8,824 bases of DNA. Source: Candidatus Aminicenantota bacterium. GTDB taxonomy: Bacteria; Acidobacteriota; Aminicenantia; UBA2199. The position numbers were made by a program, and so were the translations under genes. This document shows positions 1 through 5,723 of the stretch, one piece after another. Position 1 is the first letter of the stretch. Each line of letters opens with the position of its first letter. The DNA is taken from positions 1 to 8,824 of the forward strand of contig JAGLQR010000047.1 of assembly GCA_023136725.1 (NCBI GenBank), in the 5' to 3' direction. The notes under the pieces are model-generated. The model had not been told where the DNA came from. It saw only the letters and a program-made list of their open reading frames with translations, and ran no database searches.

Positions 1-333
1 AAGATAAAAAAATATAATGCAGAAAAAAAAATGATCAAGATTGAAAACCTGCAATTTGTAAATAAAAAACTAATCTTTAAACTGATTAATTTTGAATTAT
101 TTAAGCAGAAGAAATTAAAGTCCGGGAAGATTGGTGTGAGCCTTATCATAAGAGATCAATCCGGAAAGATCTTATTTGATGAAAAGAAAAGTGTTGACCC
201 CGAAAAAGAAACTACAGAGATGTCCATTGGATTTGACTGGCTCATGTCCGGCAAATACGACCTGATCATTGATGTTAAAGATCTGTTAACCAATCACAAA
301 GCATTCGAATATCTGAAGATAGAGGTTAAGTGA
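1..333 (+). CDS. VWFA-related exported protein, C-terminal fragment (cut by window edge)
   Basis: The frame is open from base 1 to a TGA at 331-333 and encodes 110 residues. They align without gaps to the last 110 residues of the complete VWFA-related protein at 1787-3337, with about 72 identical positions by hand count. The match begins before the first in-frame ATG (base 31), and no ribosome binding site precedes that ATG, so this is the tail of a longer gene entering from the left. The segment looks like a beta-rich C-terminal domain; its most conserved part is FDWL..GKYDLIIDV.D.LTN.KAFEYLKIEVK. By homology the whole protein would be exported with a VWFA-like core, but that part is not in view. 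The next gene starts 23 nt downstream behind a strong Shine-Dalgarno, so co-transcription is likely. The function of this domain is unknown to me. Confidence 0.85.
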   Translation, partial: KIKKYNAEKKMIKIENLQFVNKKLIFKLINFELFKQKKLKSGKIGVSLIIRDQSGKILFDEKKSVDPEKETTEMSIGFDWLMSGKYDLIIDVKDLLTNHKAFEYLKIEVK

Positions 334-356
334 TTCTGGTTTAAAGGAGGAATAAG

Positions 357-1697
357 ATGAAAGTTATTATTATCTCAATACTGCTGATTATGTCATTGGG
401 ATTTTTGAATTGTAATTTTGATAATGGAGATAAAGTAAATAATGATCCTGGTGAAAATAATTCAAGAGATCCTATTGTTGACCCAATATGGTCTGAATGG
501 ATCAAGGATAATTCTTTCTCTATTGATAGTGTTACTGACGAGAGCTCCTTTGAAGATATCCAATTCCTGAAATCCATTATTCAAAATAGAAGGTTAGTTC
601 AACTGGGAGAATCCTCTCATGGTGTGATGGAATTTAATCAGATCAAAGTAAGGCTGATAAAGTTCTTGCATGAAGAGATGGGATTTAATGTAATTGCTTT
701 CGAAAGTGGGATTTTTGAGTGCTATTATGGTAATCAATACATTGAGTCTCAAACTCCTGAATCTTTGATGAAAGGTTCTATCTTCGGTGTTTGGCAGACA
801 AATGAAGTTATTAAATTATTCGATTACATCATTAATACGCAAAAGACAGAGAACCCGCTTATACTTGCCGGTTTTGACACACAATTTTCCGGTGCTTTCA
901 GGGCCTCCAGGCCAACATTTTTAAAAGATCTGATAGCACCTATCAACAATGAATATGCTGAAGAGGTGTTTCAGGAAGACACTAATCTGGTAAATTACTT
1001 CCCTAAAAATAGTTATGATGACTTCAAAGAGTATGTTAAACAAAACAGAGAATTTTTGGAATTATTTTATCTGACTATTATTGACTTCATTGATAATAAT
1101 ATAGATAAAATAGTTGATAAAAATGGAGGTGATCTTACTTCAGTACTTATTGCACGCCAGTCGGTTTTGTCTACTATAAAATTTTTGAATCAGATCATTG
1201 TTGTTCCTCTCGAAGGTGGTTTGATCAGAGATGAAGGTATGGCCGACAATCTATCGTTTTTAATAGAAACAGTTTATCCGGATAAGAAAATTATTACATG
1301 GGCACACAATGGTCATATCCTGCATGCTAATCCAAAAGTTCAGAAATATCAGGGTTATAATAAACGGAGTATGGGTTCATGGATTTCAGAGCGTTACAGA
1401 TCCAGTTTATATACTATTGCTCTTTATATGTATGAAGGACAGGCAGCACAAAATGACCGAAAAATATATAACATTACTAGACCTCTTGATAATAGTTTGG
1501 AAGCAATATGCAATGAGGCTGCAGGTGAGTTTATATTTGTTGACATGCTCAATCAGGTAGAAGTTGAAGGAAATTCCTGGATGTTTGCCATGACGCCTGT
1601 AAGAAGTTGGGGGATTTATGAACAAAAGATGGTTCCACGTGATCAGTACGATGCAATCCTTTTCATAAAGACTGTCCATCCTCCTGATTACTATTAA
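357..1697 (+). CDS. Erythromycin esterase family protein, exported, possible lipoprotein
   Basis: The 446-residue product carries the marks of the erythromycin esterase (EreA/EreB-like) family. These are GESSHG at 84-89 with the family's conserved Glu and His, AFES at 114-117 with a conserved Glu, LAGFD at 170-174, RDEGMADN at 291-298 and WAHNGH at 315-320 with two His. These residues match the family's active-site set, so it is probably a working hydrolase. A hydrophobic leader covers residues 3-17, followed by FLNC with Cys19. This is a poor lipobox (Asn at -1), so lipidation is possible but uncertain; a linker rich in Asn, Asp and Pro follows. The start is well supported: AAAGGAGG at 343-350 lies 6 nt before the ATG. 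The gene sits between two tandem VWFA-related paralogs. Family members act on macrolide lactones, but many chromosomal relatives have no known substrate, so resistance should not be assumed. Confidence 0.9.
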   Translation: MKVIIISILLIMSLGFLNCNFDNGDKVNNDPGENNSRDPIVDPIWSEWIKDNSFSIDSVTDESSFEDIQFLKSIIQNRRLVQLGESSHGVMEFNQIKVRLIKFLHEEMGFNVIAFESGIFECYYGNQYIESQTPESLMKGSIFGVWQTNEVIKLFDYIINTQKTENPLILAGFDTQFSGAFRASRPTFLKDLIAPINNEYAEEVFQEDTNLVNYFPKNSYDDFKEYVKQNREFLELFYLTIIDFIDNNIDKIVDKNGGDLTSVLIARQSVLSTIKFLNQIIVVPLEGGLIRDEGMADNLSFLIETVYPDKKIITWAHNGHILHANPKVQKYQGYNKRSMGSWISERYRSSLYTIALYMYEGQAAQNDRKIYNITRPLDNSLEAICNEAAGEFIFVDMLNQVEVEGNSWMFAMTPVRSWGIYEQKMVPRDQYDAILFIKTVHPPDYY

Positions 1698-1713
1698 CCT
1701 TCTGATGAAAAGC

Positions 1714-1734
1714 TTTAATGTGGTTAACATTAAA
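1714..1734. repeat. AT-rich perfect inverted repeat between esterase and VWFA genes
   Basis: The arms TTTAATGT (1714-1721) and ACATTAAA (1727-1734) are perfect 8-bp complements around a 5-nt loop, GGTTA. The element starts 17 nt after the esterase stop. No T-run follows, so it is not a standard intrinsic terminator. It could be an operator or a weak hairpin. TTAACA within it (1724-1729) resembles a -35 box, but no good -10 lies at the right distance. Chance is a real possibility in such AT-rich DNA. Confidence 0.4.
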
Positions 1735-1776
1735 TGAAAAGTAAATTAATTTCTAATTATAAATGTTTGTACATAT

Positions 1777-1782
1777 GGGGGG
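1777..1782 (+). promoter_or_regulatory. G-rich ribosome binding site deciding the VWFA start
   Basis: A GGGGGG run at 1777-1782 lies 4 nt before the ATG at 1787. Two earlier in-frame ATGs (1763 and 1775) have no purine-rich site before them and would add MFVHMGGG ahead of a standard signal peptide. This favours 1787 as the start. Confidence 0.6.
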
Positions 1783-1786
1783 TGGG

Positions 1787-3337
1787 ATGAAGAATATATC
1801 AGTTCTTTTACTAATTGTTTTTTGTGTGTTTTCAGTTGGATTATTTTCTCAGGAGAAGGTGATCCGGGAGGATATGGTTGTTATCAATGTCGAAGTTCCT
1901 GTCAGGGTTATGCACAAAGGGAAGCCGGTTGACAATCTGAAGAAATCCGATTTCAGATTGTTTGAAAATGGCAAAGTGATCGATATAAACGGATTCAATA
2001 TTGTAAGGAAAAAGATATCAAGCCAGAGCATAGAACTGGATTCGGAAAGGGAACAATTCTATAAACCAAGGTTGTTTGTGTTGGCATTCAGTGTCACAAA
2101 TTTCAACAGATTCTATGAAAAAGGGGTCAGGTACTTTTTTGATAATGTTTTAAGAGAGAGTGACAAGCTATTAGTCTTTGTGAATAACTTAACTCTTACA
2201 TACAACGATCTGAAAGATAAGAGAAAGACTCTTGAAGATATAATTCTGGCACTGAACAAAGAAGGGAAAATAGCGAGAAAAAATATTAGACTTGCATTGA
2301 TGAGAACGGATAGTGGAGTTAGAAATTTAGTTGCAAAATTAAAATCGCCCTCAAAAAGAGGGGCCAGAGCTGTAGCGGAGAGTGAAGTGTTATCATTTTT
2401 TATGCAATATCACGCTTCCTGGAAAATGTATAAACGAAGTTATCTTACAATGGACATCTATACTTTGTATAATTTTGCAGCTTTTTTAAAAAGGATAACT
2501 TTAGAAAAATGGGTGATAAGCTTTTATCAATATGAAAGATTTCCTGTTATAAATTTTGATTCCTCCGGAGGAGCCCTCATCGCAAGCTATATGGGGCGGG
2601 AAAGTAGAAGGATTGCCGGGGATGTTTCCCGGGAATTCACTGCCGGGAGAACTTTTCCATATGAAGAGATCAGTAAGATGTATTATAACCTTGGTGCAAC
2701 TTTCAATCTTGTTGTGATCCCGACCAGAATTGAGACAGACTCTGAGGCAACAAAAACGGCTAACCTCTCAACGGCAGCAGAGATCACATTGAGAGAGATT
2801 GCTAAAAGGACAGGGGGATCTGTCTCTTTCTCAACTGATCTCACAAAATCTCTCGAAAAAATTATTGAGAAAGAAGATATCACTTATTTGCTGACATATG
2901 CTCCGGAGGACAGCTCACGGAGAGGAAAGTTGAAGATAAAGCTCAAGGGTATGAGTTACAAACTCCTTTATGATAATAATCAGAGAGCAGGTTTTATTAA
3001 AAGGAAAATGAGAAAATATACTGCAAAGGAGAAAATGGTAAAAATTGAGGATCTGCAATTCCTTGATAAAAAGCTCTTTTTTAAGATGATAAATTTCAAA
3101 CAGGCAAAGCAGAAAAAAATCAAATCAGGAAAGATCCAGGTAAATATAATTGTTAAAGGCGATATGGGAGAGATCTTATTTGATGAGAATAAAATACTCA
3201 GCCCGGGGAAAAAAGCGACTGAAATGTCGGTGAGTTTCGACTGGCTGAAGCAGGGTAAATACGACCTCATCATTGATGTTAGAGATATGCTGACCAACTA
3301 CAAAGCATTCGAATATTTAAAGATTGAGGTTAAGTAG
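1787..3337 (+). CDS. VWFA-related exported protein (TIGR03436-like) with conserved C-terminal domain
   Basis: The product has 516 residues counted from the ATG at 1787. A signal peptide covers about residues 1-21, with likely cleavage before QEK. Residues about 31-75 match the opening of the VWFA-related Acidobacterial-type domain: VINVEVPVRV, then LKKSDFRLFENG at 51-62. A VWA-like core follows from about 95 to 345, ending in REIAKRTGGSV (336-346), then ITYLLTYAPED (365-375) and the GKLKIKLKG strand typical of the family's end. The place where a VWA protein has its metal-binding DxSxS motif reads LAFSVTNFN (99-107) with no acidic residue, so metal binding looks lost. Residues about 418-516 form an extra domain shared with the fragment at 1-333. 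The protein is probably periplasmic or surface-bound and may bind other proteins; no enzymatic role is apparent. A hairpin repeat begins 8 nt after the stop. Confidence 0.85.
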   Translation: MKNISVLLLIVFCVFSVGLFSQEKVIREDMVVINVEVPVRVMHKGKPVDNLKKSDFRLFENGKVIDINGFNIVRKKISSQSIELDSEREQFYKPRLFVLAFSVTNFNRFYEKGVRYFFDNVLRESDKLLVFVNNLTLTYNDLKDKRKTLEDIILALNKEGKIARKNIRLALMRTDSGVRNLVAKLKSPSKRGARAVAESEVLSFFMQYHASWKMYKRSYLTMDIYTLYNFAAFLKRITLEKWVISFYQYERFPVINFDSSGGALIASYMGRESRRIAGDVSREFTAGRTFPYEEISKMYYNLGATFNLVVIPTRIETDSEATKTANLSTAAEITLREIAKRTGGSVSFSTDLTKSLEKIIEKEDITYLLTYAPEDSSRRGKLKIKLKGMSYKLLYDNNQRAGFIKRKMRKYTAKEKMVKIEDLQFLDKKLFFKMINFKQAKQKKIKSGKIQVNIIVKGDMGEILFDENKILSPGKKATEMSVSFDWLKQGKYDLIIDVRDMLTNYKAFEYLKIEVK

Positions 3338-3344
3338 ATTGTTT

Positions 3345-3370
3345 GTAGGGGCGGAATCCAAATCCGCCCC
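3345..3370 (+). repeat. REP-like hairpin with GTAG head, copy 1
   Basis: A GTAG head is followed by a stem of GGGGCGGA (3348-3355) and TCCGCCCC (3363-3370) around the loop ATCCAAA. The GTAG-plus-hairpin layout is that of REP elements mobilised by REP-associated tyrosine transposases. No such transposase is in the window, so membership in that class is inference. The first 25 nt are identical to 5597-5621. The copy starts 8 nt after a stop codon. No T-run follows the stem, so it is not a standard terminator. Confidence 0.8.
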
Positions 3371-3393
3371 AAGCTTCAAATATATTGAGACAA

Positions 3394-3418
3394 GGGTAGG
3401 TTTGGAACCTACCCCTAC
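3394..3418 (-). repeat. REP-like hairpin with GTAG head, copy 2 (inverted, diverged stem)
   Basis: GGGTAGGTT (3394-3402) and AACCTACCC (3406-3414) form a perfect 9-bp stem with a TGG loop, followed by CTAC (3415-3418). Read on the minus strand it starts GTAGGGG, keeps the central TCCAAA and ends CCC, like copy 1. The stem differs from copy 1 by changes on both sides that keep pairing. Confidence 0.8.
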
Positions 3419-3536
3419 ATCAAATCATGGTTCAGACACTTACTTTTAAGCTCCCTGAAATTTGTCTTACAAAAAATGTTTTTTTTTGTCACAATTATCA
3501 ATTGCAAACGTCATAGGGTATTGATGCTGAAAAAAT

Positions 3537-4052
3537 ATGAGAAATGAATATACGACAGGTAATAAAAATATGATTGACCAATTGTTCGATCAGTATAACA
3601 AAAAAACATTCAGTTTTGTTTTTCGCCTGACTGGAGATAGTGATCAGTCAAAAGATATAGTTCAGGAAACATTTATCAAAGTCTACAAAATACTCATGTC
3701 TGGATCGGTTATACAGAACCAGAAGGCAATGATCTTTAAGATCGCTTATAACATTTTCATTGATAAATTCAGAAAGAACAAAAACATCATTAATAATAAT
3801 TCCTTCCTTGAGCGAAGACAAAATGAAATGTTGAACCCCGAGGAGAATTACTTAAATACAGAAAGCAGAGAACTTTTAACAAAAGGAATTAGAAGAATGA
3901 AGAGAAAAGAGCAGGTTTTGCTCGAGCTGTATGCAGAAGATTTCTCATATAAAGAGATGGCAGAGATCATAGACATGAACCCGAACTCTGTCGGGAAGAC
4001 ATTGGCGAGAACCATAGATAAACTTTATAAAAATGTCAAAATCGGAGATTAA
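3537..4052 (+). CDS. RNA polymerase sigma factor, ECF subfamily
   Basis: The product has 171 residues and the two-domain layout of ECF sigma factors. Region 2 runs about 14-82 and includes LFDQYNKKTFSFVFRLTGD and the acidic DIVQETFIKVYK stretch that contacts core polymerase and the -10 region. Region 4 runs about 112-166, with a helix-turn-helix at about 136-163 (FSYKEMAEIIDMNPNSVGKT) for -35 recognition. The start is uncertain. The ATG at 3537 has no clear ribosome binding site; the in-frame ATG at 3570 has a weak AGG 10 nt upstream and would still leave region 2 complete. The stop is 1 nt before the anti-sigma start, the usual arrangement of a sigma factor with its own inhibitor. It probably controls its own operon, but I found no convincing ECF promoter upstream. 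Confidence 0.93.
   Translation: MRNEYTTGNKNMIDQLFDQYNKKTFSFVFRLTGDSDQSKDIVQETFIKVYKILMSGSVIQNQKAMIFKIAYNIFIDKFRKNKNIINNNSFLERRQNEMLNPEENYLNTESRELLTKGIRRMKRKEQVLLELYAEDFSYKEMAEIIDMNPNSVGKTLARTIDKLYKNVKIGD
4044..4047 (+). promoter_or_regulatory. Ribosome binding site inside the sigma gene, deciding the anti-sigma start
   Basis: GGAG at 4044-4047 lies 6 nt before the ATG at 4054, within the last codons of the sigma factor gene. This supports 4054 over the in-frame ATG at 4033, and suggests that the anti-sigma factor is translated by ribosomes finishing the sigma gene. Confidence 0.7.
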
Positions 4053-4053
4053 A

Positions 4054-4548
4054 ATGAAACATTTAAAAAGATCAAAAATACAGATGTTTATAGATAATGA
4101 ACTGTCAAATGAAGATTATAAAATAGTAGAAACTCATCTGGCAGAATGCAAAGAGTGTAAATCAGTTGAAACTGATATTAGAAAAAAGATTTTATTTCTG
4201 AAGAATGTCATAGCTGAATCAGGCGTTGAGAGAATCCCGGAGATGGAATTTGTTCCAGAGATTCAGAAGGATAATATCAGGAAAAAGCAATATATAAGAT
4301 TACCTGTCCCGGTATTTGCAGCAATGATAGCAGGGATATTAATAATGGGAATGATATTACTTTTCCAGAATATTTCATTGGAAGGGAAGGATGGAATCAA
4401 AAAGGGGAGATTAGTTGTGAATTATGTGAAATTGGAGACTAATAACAAAGAACAGATTATTCCTTTGACTTTAGATCTATCCGGTTATGAGTTACTGGAG
4501 AAACCAATAATAAAAATTATAAGGAGAGTAAAAAATGAAAATATTTAA
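4054..4548 (+). CDS. Membrane zinc-finger anti-sigma factor (zf-HC2 type)
   Basis: The product has 164 residues counted from the ATG at 4054. The N-terminal cytoplasmic domain carries the zinc anti-sigma motif HxxxCxxC: His28, Cys32 and Cys35 in THLAECKECK. The preceding stretch QMFIDNELSNEDYKIVETHL is typical of the domain that holds an ECF sigma factor inactive. A single membrane helix spans about 83-105, flanked by a basic segment (IRKKQYIR). Residues about 106-164 would lie outside the cytoplasmic membrane as a small domain, a plausible sensor region, ending in DLSGYELLEKPIIKIIRR. Its place right behind the sigma gene makes that sigma factor its likely partner. The last 14 nt overlap the next gene. 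A start at 4033 would add seven residues and overlap the sigma gene by 20 nt, without a ribosome binding site as good as that at 4054. Confidence 0.88.
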   Translation: MKHLKRSKIQMFIDNELSNEDYKIVETHLAECKECKSVETDIRKKILFLKNVIAESGVERIPEMEFVPEIQKDNIRKKQYIRLPVPVFAAMIAGILIMGMILLFQNISLEGKDGIKKGRLVVNYVKLETNNKEQIIPLTLDLSGYELLEKPIIKIIRRVKNENI

Positions 4549-5572
4549 ATTGATTCTGATGATGATATTTGTCTTTTTTTTCATTATTGCAGATATAAAT
4601 GCTAAGGTTGCTGCTTCAGATTCTTCTAGCCCGACTATTGGAGAAGGAACTACGATATACCGGGAAAGGATTATCGACAATGATAAAAAGGAGACTATGA
4701 CCTTTGAGGATCAAAAATTAATTAAAATGACCATAGCACTATTTGAAATAAAACCTTCAGATACTATAAACACAAAGAGATCAGAGATCAGAATTGAGGA
4801 AGGACAGAAATGTTCATTACAATTTGTTACAGGGCTTCACAAAGAGAGACATCATCTGGATTATGATGCTGGATCAAAAGCAGAAATGTTGAATATTTAT
4901 TTAACCCCTTCAATTGTAGAAGGTAAAGGTGTTGAGGTGCTGATCGAGACATCTTATCTGATGGCTCTGGAAAGCGGGAAAGGATCCGCCGTCTTTAAAA
5001 AGAATTCGATTAAAACAGATATAGTCAGGAATTATGAAGAAATAGTCGTGGAATTGTTTAATAACAAGGAAAAAAACAAAAAAATTGTACTAAGTATAAC
5101 CCCTTATATAGAAATAATCCCGGGTCCTGAAAAATATCCAGGGCTTGTGAAATTCAAACTTGTAACTCCTATTCTTATAATGAATGAGGAATTATTATAC
5201 AGAAATACAAAGACACCGGATTTTATATCTGCGACCGAGTCGGGGAAAGATAACGGAGTAAATTGTTACATCAATTATTTTGTAAGAAAAAATGATATTG
5301 GGGATTTCCTCCTTTCGGTTAAACCCTTCAAGGGGGCAAAGAAGATAGGAATTATAGATAACAAAGTGCTCAAGTTCAAATACAGGAATGATATGTTCGA
5401 GTTGATCTCTCTTGAACAGATCCTCCCTCTTGAAGGGAAGTGGATAGTTTACGGGAAGCATGTCCCCGTTAGAAAAATTAAAGGTAGCAAATTTGAACGC
5501 CATCCGTTTTTTAAAGGGAAAGGGGGTGTCTTGGTAATTTGTTCAAAAGACACTGAGTCATTGTTGTGGTAA
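4535..5572 (+). CDS. Exported protein of unknown family, third gene of the sigma/anti-sigma operon
   Basis: I do not recognise this 345-residue protein. It has a long hydrophobic leader (residues 3-19) and a likely cleavage site after Ala23 (ADINA, then KVAA), so it should be periplasmic or outer-membrane associated. The rest looks beta-rich, with many alternating hydrophobic strands and no Cys pair or catalytic motif that I can name. Residues about 90-195, including EEGQKCSLQFVTGL, LNIYLTPSIVEGKGVEVLIE and KKIVLSITPYIEIIPG, faintly recall the beta-strand pattern of secretin C-domains, but this is too weak for a call. AAGGAGAG at 4521-4528, 6 nt before the ATG, gives a firm start, and the gene overlaps the anti-sigma gene by 14 nt. 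The linkage suggests that it is co-expressed with the regulators, as a sensor partner or a first target. A hairpin repeat lies 24 nt after the stop. Confidence 0.75.
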   Translation: MKIFKLILMMIFVFFFIIADINAKVAASDSSSPTIGEGTTIYRERIIDNDKKETMTFEDQKLIKMTIALFEIKPSDTINTKRSEIRIEEGQKCSLQFVTGLHKERHHLDYDAGSKAEMLNIYLTPSIVEGKGVEVLIETSYLMALESGKGSAVFKKNSIKTDIVRNYEEIVVELFNNKEKNKKIVLSITPYIEIIPGPEKYPGLVKFKLVTPILIMNEELLYRNTKTPDFISATESGKDNGVNCYINYFVRKNDIGDFLLSVKPFKGAKKIGIIDNKVLKFKYRNDMFELISLEQILPLEGKWIVYGKHVPVRKIKGSKFERHPFFKGKGGVLVICSKDTESLLW

Positions 5573-5596
5573 TTAATTTTGTATATGGATTTAATT

Positions 5597-5621
5597 GTAG
5601 GGGCGGAATCCAAATCCGCCC
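5597..5621 (+). repeat. REP-like hairpin with GTAG head, copy 3
   Basis: These 25 nt are identical to 3345-3369: GTAGGGGCGGA, central TCCAAA, end TCCGCCC. The two preceding T residues also match. The stem GGGCGGA/TCCGCCC can form. The copy stands alone, with no inverted partner behind it; the AT-rich stretch after it (from 5624) is faintly like the linker of the pair at 3345-3418. It lies 24 nt after the stop of the sigma operon and has no T-run. Confidence 0.8.
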
Positions 5622-5659
5622 ATAAATATGTTGGATACTGAGAGCGTATTATAGACAGT

Positions 5660-5688
5660 TTGAAAATATATTTTGATTTATATATGAT
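5660..5688 (+). promoter_or_regulatory. sigma70-like promoter for the first propeller gene
   Basis: TTGAAA at 5660-5665 and TATGAT at 5683-5688 are separated by 17 nt; each box matches 5 of 6 consensus bases. Transcription would begin near 5695, giving a leader of about 29 nt that contains the GGAGG at 5715-5719 before the ATG at 5724. It lies after the repeat that closes the sigma operon, so the propeller gene is probably a separate unit. Confidence 0.6.
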
Positions 5689-5723
5689 CGTTAATTAAGG
5701 TTTTTTGAAGAGATGGAGGAATT

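Larger units (their letters stand above)
3345..3418. repeat. BIME-like pair: two GTAG hairpins in opposite orientation
   Basis: The two hairpins at 3345-3370 and 3394-3418 face each other, so the 74-bp unit begins with GTAGGGG and ends with its reverse complement CCCCTAC. A 23-nt AT-rich linker (3371-3393) separates them. Paired inverted REPs are the usual form of bacterial interspersed mosaic elements. The unit occupies the 3' side of a VWFA-related gene and lies 118 nt before the sigma factor gene. Confidence 0.7.

Noticed and set aside
31..333. A separate small gene of 100 residues starting at the ATG at base 31
   Set aside because: The frame is open to base 1, homology to the other VWFA-related protein continues upstream of this ATG, and no ribosome binding site precedes it.
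357..1697. Calling the esterase-family gene a macrolide resistance determinant
   Set aside because: The catalytic motifs are present, but family membership alone does not show the substrate, and the gene sits among chromosomal exported-protein genes with no mobile-element or resistance context.
3345..3418. Intrinsic transcription terminators at the GC-rich hairpins
   Set aside because: Neither stem is followed by a T-run on either strand. They may still affect mRNA ends, but the sequence fits a repeat element better.
3469..3489. A-run and T-run hairpin (ACAAAAAA with TTTTTTGT) as a terminator
   Set aside because: The stem is almost entirely A-T with no GC pairs to hold it, so it is more simply a low-complexity tract.
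3486..3519. Promoter for the sigma factor gene
   Set aside because: TTGTCA at 3486 lacks a -10 at 16-18 nt, and the CGTC at 3509-3512, which recalls ECF -10 boxes, has no GGAAC-type -35 before it. A promoter probably exists here but I cannot place it.
4033..4053. Anti-sigma start at the ATG at 4033
   Set aside because: It would overlap the sigma gene by 20 nt without a good ribosome binding site, whereas 4054 has GGAG at ideal spacing and gives a standard N-terminus.
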